This document shows, piece after piece, positions 34,904 to 43,287 of a stretch of 64,000 nucleotides of DNA (within the stretch, counting starts at the first letter, position 1; each line of letters begins with the position of its first letter). The notes below the pieces were generated by a model. The model worked only from the letters and a program-made list of their open reading frames with translations, was not told the DNA's origin and did not search any database. The stretch comes from Primulina eburnea (Eukaryota; Streptophyta; Magnoliopsida; Lamiales; Gesneriaceae), in NCBI RefSeq assembly GCF_022965805.1, contig NC_133103.1, forward strand, positions 26,402,195 to 26,466,194, in the 5' to 3' direction. The position numbers were made by a program, and so were the translations under genes.

Positions 34904-36142
34904 ATGATGGAACAGAATCAGAACCTGACTGAAGACGAGGTGTTTCGACACGAAACACATGAAGATCTGTCTGGGTTTTTTAGTCAGACAACAATATCTC
35001 ATAACATGGTTCAAAGAATCATGAGAGAAAATCCGAGTCTACAGAGATATCAAGGTTTCTCTGCAGGACAGGTAGAAAAGTTCTTAGGAAGTCTTGGCCT
35101 AAGAAACAGAAAGCATCATCTAATCTATAAAGTTTCTAGAAGGGAAATGGCAATCCCGATGGAACTTACAGGAAATAGAATGGAGATGCAGTTAATTCCT
35201 TCCGAAGAAATCAAGGAGGAATTACAAAAACTCAAGATAGAAGTAGCAAGGACTATGTCATGGATTCATATCGGAGCAATCCAAATCATGATAAAAGCTA
35301 CTTTCAAGGAAGGAATAGATTCACCAATTGATATTGCTATATGCGATAAAAGAATGGGGAATCTACAAGATTCAGTACTGGGAACAATCTCAGGAAATCT
35401 CTGTGCAGGAAAGATTGTAGGAGTAATCTATCCAAGGATAGCCTACAACTTGACAGATCGAGATTTCAGCCGAGCCTTGACATTACATCAGAACTTCAAG
35501 GAAAAAAGGCTGATGAAAGAAGGTAATAGGCCATACTCTATTACCTATCAAATTTCATATGCTCTATCTAATACACATCATTTTGAACTGTTTATTAGAA
35601 ATGAGTTTATTGAAATCCCTGAGATATTTGAAAAAGTTGCTCAGGCAATTTATCCAGAAAGAGTCAAGTTTCCTTTAATACAGGAAACAGATATACAGAT
35701 CCAAGACAAACCGATTCTACAGAGGAATCAAAGTCTTAGACTGGAATCAAGAAGACTATCTTTTCAAGGAGATAGAATTACAAGTTATAGATGGGATAAA
35801 AAGCCTGTCATAGAAACCCAACAGGAGCTGAAAAGTTTTTCTACAATAGGAAAGCTCAGATGCCCAGAAGGTTGGAAGGAGGTAGAAATAGTATTTGATA
35901 TTACAAAACAAAGGAATCAATTTCCTTGTAATTCAATATACTATTTGGAACAACCTATGATAGGAACTTACCAAGAACTGATTAATATCGGAGAATTGGA
36001 AGTCCATATCCAAGGGATTCCAGGTAAAGAATCAGATCGATTAATTCTTGGACTAGAGTTTCTCGAGGAACACAAACCTTGGAAACGTCTAGAGTATGGA
36101 ATGGAGTTTATGGCAGAGGATAAAATGTGGAAAATTCAATGA
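34904..36142 (+). CDS. EPRV ORF3, movement protein-like (30K superfamily)
   Basis: 412 codons from ATGATGG at 34904. The region around residues 95-210 resembles the 30K movement-protein core (a beta-rich stretch with IGAIQIMIKATF, DIAICDKRM and a following GNLCAGKIVGVIYPR). Such proteins enlarge plasmodesmata or form tubules for cell-to-cell spread. Unlike related genera, where coat and movement domains can share one polyprotein, it is a separate frame here, offset from ORF2 after a TAG. Its TGA (36140-36142) overlaps the ORF4 ATG (ATGA). Confidence 0.75.
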   Translation: MMEQNQNLTEDEVFRHETHEDLSGFFSQTTISHNMVQRIMRENPSLQRYQGFSAGQVEKFLGSLGLRNRKHHLIYKVSRREMAIPMELTGNRMEMQLIPSEEIKEELQKLKIEVARTMSWIHIGAIQIMIKATFKEGIDSPIDIAICDKRMGNLQDSVLGTISGNLCAGKIVGVIYPRIAYNLTDRDFSRALTLHQNFKEKRLMKEGNRPYSITYQISYALSNTHHFELFIRNEFIEIPEIFEKVAQAIYPERVKFPLIQETDIQIQDKPILQRNQSLRLESRRLSFQGDRITSYRWDKKPVIETQQELKSFSTIGKLRCPEGWKEVEIVFDITKQRNQFPCNSIYYLEQPMIGTYQELINIGELEVHIQGIPGKESDRLILGLEFLEEHKPWKRLEYGMEFMAEDKMWKIQ

Positions 36143-38163
36143 CCACAAGTCCATTCTCCATATACATTCCAGTAGGAATGTTGTATGAACAATATAAGGC
36201 AGAATACTTTGCTGCATATATTGATTCAGGTGCCGGAATATGTACAGCAAAACGAGGAGTTTTTCCAAATAATTTGGAAGAAGAGTTACCCAAGATTGCT
36301 GGAAGAGATTTTTCCAGAAGAATCTTAATCTTATGTAAAGGGATTAAGATGACTGAAATTATGATTGGCGGTGCGGGACAAACACCTTGGTACAAGGTAA
36401 AAACACCACCAATTTATTTTCATGATACAGGAGCTGACATATTGTTAGGAAATAATTTCCTACAAATGTTCAAGTCCTATACACAAGAAAATGAGACTAG
36501 AAGATTAGTGTTCACAACACTATGTGCTCACAAAATCATAGTCCAGAGACTTCGAGAAGCATTTTACAGAAAATTGCCAATCCAGTTTCGCAGCAAGCGA
36601 GGTGATTCAGGAAAACTTCTGAACCCAAAAATGAAGGATTCTAGACGGTTTGGAGAAACAATGCTCCAGTTGAGAGCTGATAAAGAACTCCAACCAGAAG
36701 ATATAGAATGCCTTAAGATAACTCTACAAACAAATGAAGTTGAGTTCGAATCTAAGGTATCATTGGAAGATGTCAAGAAGAGGATCAGAGAAAATTACAA
36801 TGAAGATCCCTTGGCATGGTGGGACAGAAATCAAATCAGGGCTTGCCTTAAGATTAAGGAAGGCAAAGAGTATGAATTCTTCCGTTGCAAACCCATCCCA
36901 ATGAACATCATTGATCAAAGGGATATGCAGACTATAATCAAGGAACATTTGGACCTTGGTTTGATTAAGGCAGGTATGTCACCATATAGCAGTCCAGGTT
37001 TCCTGGTAAGAAATCATGGTGAGATAAAACGAGGAAAACCCAGATTGGTTATTAATTATCAAGAAATTAATAAAATTCTGGAGTTTGATGGGTATTTTAT
37101 ACCAAGTAGAGAACATCTAATCAGTTGCATACGCAATGCAAAGATATTCTCTAAATTTGATTGTAAGTCCGGATTTTATCAGATTCGGATGGAGGAAGGA
37201 AGCAAAAAATTCACAGCTTTCTCCAGACCTCAAGGACATTATATTTGGGAAGTATTACCAATGGGATTGGCTAATTCACCCCAGATATTTCAAAGAAAGA
37301 TGGATAATCTTTTTAAAGATTATTTTAAGTTTATGTTTGTTTATATTGATGATGTTTTAATAGCATCTAAAGATATGAATGAACATGTTAAACATTTGGA
37401 GATTTTCTCTAATGTTTGCAAGAAAGAAGGACTGGTTTTATCCGAAAAGAAAGCAGTCATTGCTACAGGGAAGATTGAATTCAACGGAATTGAAATCGAT
37501 GAGTCAGGGATAATTCTGCAAGAACACATAGTGGAAAAGGTGCAGAATTTTCCAGAAAATCTCAAAGACAAGAAACAACTTCAAAGTTTCTTAGGAGTTG
37601 TTAATTTTGCTGGGATGTTTATCAAAAACCTAGCAAAACACAGGAAGGTGTTCAGTCCATTGTTGAAAAAAGATGCTAGATTTATATGGACAGACGAACA
37701 CACAAAAGGACTTATACATTTAAAGGAGGTTTGCAAGAATCTTCCGAAAATGGCTATTTCTCAAGATGAAGATGATCTGGTATTATATACTGATGCCAGT
37801 GATCATTGGTGGGCAGCAGTTCTTACTAAGCTCACCCCAGAAGGAGAACAACCATGCAGATATTGTAGTGGGTTATTCTCAGATGCAGAAGCCATAAGAT
37901 GGCATATCAACGAAAAAGAATTTTATGCAGTAAAAAGGGCTTTTGAAAAATGGCCATTATTTCTACTTGCAAAGAAATTCACTTTGAAAGTTGATAACAC
38001 ACAAGTTAAAGCTTTTTTAAGGAATAGAATTGAGTCTAAACCTGAGAAGGCTAGATTATTACGATGGCAGGCACTATGTCAGAATTATATTTTTGATATT
38101 GTGATAATAAAATCTCATGAAAATATTCTTGCAGATTTTTTAACAAGAGATGGACAGCATTGA
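36139..38163 (+). CDS. EPRV ORF4, protease-reverse transcriptase-RNase H
   Basis: 674 codons from ATG 36139, which sits in the ATGA overlap with the ORF3 stop; an open frame extends four codons upstream with only GTG as start. Retropepsin-like active site YIDSGAG near residue 29. RT fingers/palm include KPRLVINYQEIN, FSKFDCKSGFYQIRM and the catalytic YIDDVLIAS near residue 401. RNase H begins LYTDASDHWWAAVL near 551 and ends with ILADFLTRDG. No integrase domain follows, as expected for a pararetrovirus. All active-site residues seem intact. Confidence 0.92.
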   Translation: MTTSPFSIYIPVGMLYEQYKAEYFAAYIDSGAGICTAKRGVFPNNLEEELPKIAGRDFSRRILILCKGIKMTEIMIGGAGQTPWYKVKTPPIYFHDTGADILLGNNFLQMFKSYTQENETRRLVFTTLCAHKIIVQRLREAFYRKLPIQFRSKRGDSGKLLNPKMKDSRRFGETMLQLRADKELQPEDIECLKITLQTNEVEFESKVSLEDVKKRIRENYNEDPLAWWDRNQIRACLKIKEGKEYEFFRCKPIPMNIIDQRDMQTIIKEHLDLGLIKAGMSPYSSPGFLVRNHGEIKRGKPRLVINYQEINKILEFDGYFIPSREHLISCIRNAKIFSKFDCKSGFYQIRMEEGSKKFTAFSRPQGHYIWEVLPMGLANSPQIFQRKMDNLFKDYFKFMFVYIDDVLIASKDMNEHVKHLEIFSNVCKKEGLVLSEKKAVIATGKIEFNGIEIDESGIILQEHIVEKVQNFPENLKDKKQLQSFLGVVNFAGMFIKNLAKHRKVFSPLLKKDARFIWTDEHTKGLIHLKEVCKNLPKMAISQDEDDLVLYTDASDHWWAAVLTKLTPEGEQPCRYCSGLFSDAEAIRWHINEKEFYAVKRAFEKWPLFLLAKKFTLKVDNTQVKAFLRNRIESKPEKARLLRWQALCQNYIFDIVIIKSHENILADFLTRDGQH

Positions 38164-38320
38164 CATTGATGCTATTATCAAGATGCAGAGGCATTTGAGG
38201 GAACACCTTGAAATGCTTCAAACCGAGTTTAACAAGTTGGCCGTTAACGCAGAAGTTGCGGGAAAGCTACAACAAGCTGATAAGAGAATTGTCTCTGATC
38301 GAATTACAGGTTGTTTATAG
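38150..38320 (+). CDS. EPRV small ORF between polymerase and transactivator
   Basis: 56 codons, ATG at 38150 overlapping the last 14 bases of ORF4 in another frame, ending TAG at 38318-38320, just before ORF5 (38345). The product is charged, with leucines and methionines in heptad-like spacing (KMQRHLREHLEMLQTEF), so a short coiled coil is likely. The overlap style matches the other ORF junctions. It may be a true small protein or an upstream ORF controlling ORF5; I know of no family match. Confidence 0.5.
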   Translation: MDSIDIDAIIKMQRHLREHLEMLQTEFNKLAVNAEVAGKLQQADKRIVSDRITGCL

Positions 38321-38344
38321 GCATATACTCAGTTATGGTCTGTA

Positions 38345-39610
38345 ATGCAAAGGCCTATCCTCCAAGGCATTGAGAAGCCACTGGTTTCCCAAATGGAGAG
38401 TTTTCGAGTACAGGACTCTATACCTGTAGCGGGGGATTCAAATACCCCTTGCACAAGTGTTAAGTCGGGATCATCACCAGATGAGTCGGCTGAAACAAAA
38501 ATTGAGACTCCTGATCCTTATCTTGAGTCATCAAGTCAACCCTTCACCTCGGGGATTGAAGAGGGAGAGATCAACCTTAGGTCTCGTATTGACAAAGGCA
38601 AATCTAAGGTTGGTATTAACGAATCAACAATTTCTCCATTTCAGGTCTATCAGCAGAATTGGGAGAAATTAAAAACAAGAATTGGCATTAACCCAGCTAC
38701 CAATAGGGTTGATGTTTCAGGAAAATATCCAAGGGTATGGATGAAACAAAATTCATATCCAAAGGAGGTCAAGGCATGGTATGAATTCGGGGCTCTTGCC
38801 TCAGTTTATACTACATCACCCAGCTTTCCAGAAATTTCAGGTCTACCGAAATGGATCCAGGAAGCTGTTCACGAGACTTGGGCGAATAATGATTATTTGT
38901 CCAGAGGAGATGTTTTGGAGCTATACTTTTTCAGTGCAGCACCAGAACCAGCTGGAAAAGGTTTTCATGAAGCCTTTCATTTCATCAAGCTAAGGAGGCC
39001 GGATACAAATGTTCAAAAATTTATCAAGGATCCTCCAACAGAAGAAACACCCCTGGTTGCTTCAATTTCTGAAGATGATATGTCTACCAGAAGAGCTTGG
39101 GGTCTATGGGTCTGTCTCACTGAGATGGACAAAGTCAAGTTTCCGTTCAAATTCTATAATCATTCAGTGAACGGATCATTCCTGTTAAATATCATGACAG
39201 GAAAAACCACCAGTTTTGCAGAAGATTTATTCGAGAAAAAGAGAAATCTTTTGTGGAATAGCAAACTGCCGGCAAGTAAAGAGACTCGTCGGAAATTCTG
39301 CAATATGGCACATGTAGGAAGATGGTCAGAAAACATCTGTCCGGAATGCCAGAATCAGAAAGAACCAGAGTTTGGTAAAGGTTTCAAGCCGAGATCTGAT
39401 CGGAAACAATTTACCGAAACAAGGACAAGCAGGGAAGGAACACAAGCACATTTTCCTCGAGGATACAAAAAACAAAGATTCCTCGACAAAATTGAAAGAG
39501 GACATGTGATCATCCCACCAAGAAAAGAAGGACCACCATGTGAAAAATCAGGTGAGTGGAATTCAAGGACCACCAATAATCGGTGGAAAAATAACAAGGA
39601 CCACCAATAA
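38345..39610 (+). CDS. EPRV ORF5, transactivator/inclusion body-like
   Basis: 421 codons. The N-terminal 100 residues are low-complexity, acidic and Ser/Thr/Pro-rich. The core (about residues 105-340, VYQQNWEKLKTRIGINP through NICPECQ) has the position and general make-up of caulimovirid transactivator/viroplasmin proteins, which form inclusion bodies and allow reinitiation on polycistronic RNA. A CPEC motif ends it, followed by a basic tail. The match is by position and general similarity; a database search is needed. The tail and the next 50 bases carry two copies of a ~29-bp repeat (AAGGACCACCAATAAT). Confidence 0.65.
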   Translation: MQRPILQGIEKPLVSQMESFRVQDSIPVAGDSNTPCTSVKSGSSPDESAETKIETPDPYLESSSQPFTSGIEEGEINLRSRIDKGKSKVGINESTISPFQVYQQNWEKLKTRIGINPATNRVDVSGKYPRVWMKQNSYPKEVKAWYEFGALASVYTTSPSFPEISGLPKWIQEAVHETWANNDYLSRGDVLELYFFSAAPEPAGKGFHEAFHFIKLRRPDTNVQKFIKDPPTEETPLVASISEDDMSTRRAWGLWVCLTEMDKVKFPFKFYNHSVNGSFLLNIMTGKTTSFAEDLFEKKRNLLWNSKLPASKETRRKFCNMAHVGRWSENICPECQNQKEPEFGKGFKPRSDRKQFTETRTSREGTQAHFPRGYKKQRFLDKIERGHVIIPPRKEGPPCEKSGEWNSRTTNNRWKNNKDHQ

Positions 39611-39758
39611 TAGGTGGAAAAATGACAAAAGACATTGGATTCCTTATCTTTAAAGATAAGGGAAATCTAACAAACAGACGAGTAACTGGACCCAAATAAA
39701 TCTATAAATAAGATCAAATGGAAACCAGTAACTCACACCAAGAAATCAAAACTTAAAG
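39611..39758 (+). promoter_or_regulatory. EPRV pregenomic RNA promoter region
   Basis: TATAAATA at 39703-39710 follows a perfect 20-bp palindrome (39642-39661, two GATAAG half-sites) and a direct repeat around 39567-39625 containing CCACCAATAATNGGTGG. Placement after the last ORF matches the large intergenic promoter of caulimovirids. The start would be about 39735. Confidence 0.6.
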
Positions 39759-39914
39759 ATGTACCGAGTATATCTGAAGGTCTTGAAAAGAAGAATCAGA
39801 TACAAGAGAAGTGAGGCGGATGCTCTCAAATGGCTAGTTAAACGTTTCCAGGAAAAGGGAGACGAAATTACCGCAGATATCTTGTATACTCATCGTTTGC
39901 TTGGATATTCTTAA
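39759..39914 (+). CDS. Short leader ORF running from EPRV into LINE
   Basis: 51 codons from the first ATG after the putative RNA start: basic N-terminus ([17 protein letters not shown]), then a helix-like part. Its last few codons are in sequence that belongs to the neighbouring LINE, so the natural ORF is truncated or altered at the junction. Short leader ORFs are normal in pararetrovirus RNAs; whether this one codes for a protein is unknown. Confidence 0.35.
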   Translation: MYRVYLKVLKRRIRYKRSEADALKWLVKRFQEKGDEITADILYTHRLLGYS

Positions 39915-42605
39915 TAAGGGTTCCTCTTTTGGTGATTTGAATTCTACAATTTTAATCCTTATACCAAAAGTTCAGAATCCCTCTGAAGTTTCACATTTTC
40001 GACCAATTAGCTTATGTAATGTTATTGCAAAAATAATTGGTAAAGCTTTGGCAAACCGAATGAAGAATATTTTACCAATCATTATCTCTCAAGAACAAAG
40101 TGCTTTTATTCCCGGTCGTTTAATCACAGACAATATCTTGGTTGCTTTTGAGTGCCTTCATACTTTGCGTCAAAAAAAGAAAGGCAACTCAGGGTTAATG
40201 GCCATAAAGTTGGATATAAGCAAAGCTTATGATAGAGTGGAATGGGTTTTCCTTAGTATTATCATGAAGAAGATGGGTTTTTCAGATAAATGGGTGGAGT
40301 TGACTCTACGATATGTTGCCTCTTCGAGTTTTTCTATACTTTTGAATGGTAATCTAGTGGGTAACTTTATGCCGAGTCGTGGTCTTCGCCAAGGGTGCCC
40401 CCTATCTCCTTATTTGTTTTTTATTTGCTCTGAAGGTTTATCTAATCTTTTGAACCATCGAGTGGGGGCTGGTTTGATAAAGGGAATCAGATGTGCAAGA
40501 TTGGCTCCTGTTATTAGCCATCTTTTTTTTGCTGATGATAGTCTGATTTTGGGAAGTACTGATGTGCTTAATTGTGTTAATATTAGGGAGGTGTTGTCTA
40601 TCTATGCAGATGCATCTGGACAGGTTATCAATCTTCAAAAATCTTCAATTACTTTTAGTCCAAATCTTTCTGCTGAACACAAATCACAGGTTTATACTGC
40701 TCTTAATATGCCACCAAATGAATCCTATGAAATTTACTTGGGCCTTCCAGCTTTCATTGGCCGAAACAAAAACCAAGTTTTTGATGGCATTAAACAAAGG
40801 GTTTGGCGCAAATTACAGGCTTGGAAGCGGAATCTGTTTTCTGCTGGAGGTCGTGAGATTTTAATCAAGGCGGTTGCTCAAGCTACGTCTATTTATACAA
40901 TGTCGATCTTCAAAATTCCTTATGGATTATGTCATTGTTTACAGCAGATGATTATGAAATTTTGGTGGAGTAACAACAAGGATAAATGCATTTACTGGAA
41001 AAAATGGAACTTGTTATGCCAACCAAAAGCTAAAGGGGGATTAGGATTTCGTGATCTTCAAAAATTCAATCAAGCCCTCTTAGCAAAACAAGGATGGAGA
41101 ATGCTTCAAAATCCTGAATCTCTTCTTAGTCGTTTTTTCAGGGCAAAATATTTTCCCTCCACTGATTTTCTTCATGCTGCACTTGGATCATCTCCATCTT
41201 ATGTGTGGCGCAGTATATTATGGGGAAGAGACTTGCTTTCAAGGGGTATCCGTTGGCAAATTGGCTCTGGTGATAACATCAAAGTATTCCGAGATCCTTG
41301 GCTTTTACGTCCGTTATCATTTAAGCCTATAACTATACCTCAACATCAATTGGAAGATATGTGGATTAGTGAGTTGAGATTGGATTCAGGATCATGGAAT
41401 TGGCAGCTAATAGAAGGGATTTTGTGGAAAATCGATCATGATGAACTACGCCGTTTTCCGATTCAAGCTGTGTCAGGTAACGATAGAATCATTTGGCACT
41501 ATAATCCTAATGGTGTTTTCTCAGTCCGATCAGCCTATTTCTTAGCATTAAATGATGGCATAGAGAGCAGCAAGAGTAGTTCGACAGGGAATGAAAGATT
41601 CTTCAAAAAACTATGGCATCTTAATATCCAGAACAAGATTAAGATCTTCGTATGGAGAGCTATACATGCTATACTCCCATCCCGTCATCACTTAGCTTCG
41701 AGAGGTGTCCAGATTGATCCTTTGTGCCCTCGTTGTGGTTTATCTAATGAGCATAGCTTCCATGTTCTATGGCACTGTCCTTGGGCGAAAAATGTGTGGT
41801 ATGAATCAGCTCTTTGGCCTATGTTATCCAGGTTTCGGGGACATAATTTCATGGAACTTTGGTGCTGGACAATATTGAATGGATCATGTGACGATGTGGG
41901 TTGTTTTGCAATGATATCCTGGAGTATTTGGCTCGCCAGAAATCAATGGGTGTTCGAAGGTCGGTCAATGCATGGTAGAGAAGTGGTGTCTCGTGCAGGT
42001 GATATTTGGTATCAATTCTTTTCTTCTATACCTGTCAGCATCAGCAGTACCAATAATGAACCTCACTTGACTCATTGGAATGCACCTCAAGTTGGGAGCT
42101 TTAAGATAAATGTGGATGCTGCCGTCTTTGATGAATCCGATTTCTTCGGTGTAGGGATGATTGTTCGAGATGATAAAGGTATGTTCTTAATGGCTCGTGC
42201 AAGCTGTCTTGAGGGTGTCTTAACACCTTACCTGGCTGAGTTAATGGCTGTTCGAGAAGGTATTATTTTAGCCTATCATCTCCAGTGGACCAATGTCATT
42301 GTAGAAACGGATGCTTGTAATGTAGTGGAATCTATTCGTCATCCTAATGCTTCTGCACCTGAGGCTTCCATAATCTCTTTTATCAGAGGGCTTATGCTAC
42401 AAACATCTGGACTCACCGTCACTTTTTGTCGACGTTCAACCAACAAAGCTGCTCATGAACTTGCTTCCTTTGGTCTTAAAAATTTGGTGGCTGTTGATTA
42501 CAAAGATTGTAGTCCTTTTTACTTAAGTCAATTTGTAAGAAGTGACTTTATTTTATGATCTATGATTATATCAGTTTCTTCAAAAAAGAAAAGAGAACAT
42601 TCAAA
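39890..42605 (+). mobile_element. 5'-truncated LINE (L1 type, with RNase H)
   Basis: Starts within the RT domain, lacking ORF1 and the endonuclease, as usual for 5'-truncated LINE copies. After the stop at 42558 there is a short UTR and an A-rich tail (TTCAAAAAAGAAAAGAGAA, about 42580-42600). No convincing target duplication was found. The truncation point touches the EPRV. Confidence 0.85.
39901..42558 (+). pseudogene. LINE ORF2 fragment: RT, zinc-binding RT domain, RNase H
   Basis: 885 codons, open throughout but without an N-terminus (the first codon is TTG, no ATG). [34 protein letters not shown] (D105) and FADD at 210-213. A C-terminal zinc-binding RT domain lies at about 535-625 ([32 protein letters not shown]...[13 protein letters not shown]). 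A plant-type RNase H follows at about 735-865 ([29 protein letters not shown]). Absence of stops over 2.6 kb means a recent insertion. Without the endonuclease it cannot retrotranspose by itself. Confidence 0.88.
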
Positions 42606-43287
42606 TCAAAACAGTTTATAAATATCAAAATTATATAACAAGCTTTGTTTAAAAATTAAATTATATGTTTTTTAAAAATAATCAAAATAAAATTTATTAA
42701 AATTAAAAAACAATCGTTCAGGCCAAATCAAACCAGGTTTGGTTGTTAATTATTAATGTTTTGTTACTTTTTTTTTTACTAGGAAATTTGGTTAAATAAC
42801 TTCGATCAATTTTTTTTTTTTTTAAAGAAAATGATCTCCTCAAATATATTTCAAACACATATGAGAAGATCATTTTTGTAAAAAAAAAGTTGACCGAAGT
42901 TAAACGAAAATTACCCCTTGTTTTACTACTTGATAAAACCAATATATTTGATTTGGTTCGAGTTTTTATAGGTTGAAGGGTAAAGGCAGCATGTCCCTAA
43001 CTTCAAGAAACAACTGGTTAACATGATACGTTTTCAAGGGCAGCAAAACCAGCTGTTCGGACTGTGTCAACTAAAGATTCATACCAACATTTGACAGAGA
43101 CATGGGCTCGAATCGCTGAAGCATATTTAAAAACAAAAAAGGAGCAGCATACTACCGAAAAACACAGGCCAAAGACCTGTTTCCTGACGTACCCACACAA
43201 GAAGTATATAATTATTTGTTTAAGTTTATGACTACATCTATCTACAACAAGAAAAGATGGGAATAGCGGGGGAGAGGTGGTGGTTAA
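42606..43287. other. AT-rich spacer and probable bZIP60 3' UTR
   Basis: Between the LINE tail and the bZIP60 stop codon. Low-complexity A/T runs, a foldback (42791-42910) and no supported ORF. The part next to 43287 should be bZIP60 3' UTR (minus strand); I could not fix a polyadenylation site. Confidence 0.5.
42791..42910. repeat. Foldback inverted repeat
   Basis: The left arm TTAAATAACTTCGATCAA, T-run, AAATGATCTCCTC (42792-42841) is mirrored by GAGAAGATCATTT, A-run, TTGACCGAAGTTAAACG (42863-42905), with about a 20-base loop. It resembles a small foldback MITE downstream of bZIP60. Confidence 0.6.

Larger units (their letters stand above)
32882..39885 (+). mobile_element. Endogenous pararetrovirus (Caulimoviridae-like), all ORFs open
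   Basis: About 7 kb with pararetrovirus organisation: Met-tRNA primer site, small ORF1, coat-like ORF2 with zinc knuckle, 30K movement-like ORF3, protease-RT-RNase H ORF4, a short ORF, transactivator-like ORF5, then a promoter region with TATA box. There is no integrase, which separates it from LTR retrotransposons. Coat before movement before polymerase, with a final transactivator, is closest to the order in cavemoviruses and solendoviruses. Every frame is intact and start/stop overlaps are preserved, so the insertion seems recent. Boundaries are uncertain on both sides: the right end meets a LINE at about 39890, and the left intergenic part fades before 32882. Confidence 0.85.

Noticed and set aside
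39901..42558. 885-codon ORF as a host gene
   Set aside because: Domain order (RT, zinc-binding RT, RNase H) and A-rich tail identify a LINE; there is no ATG at its start.
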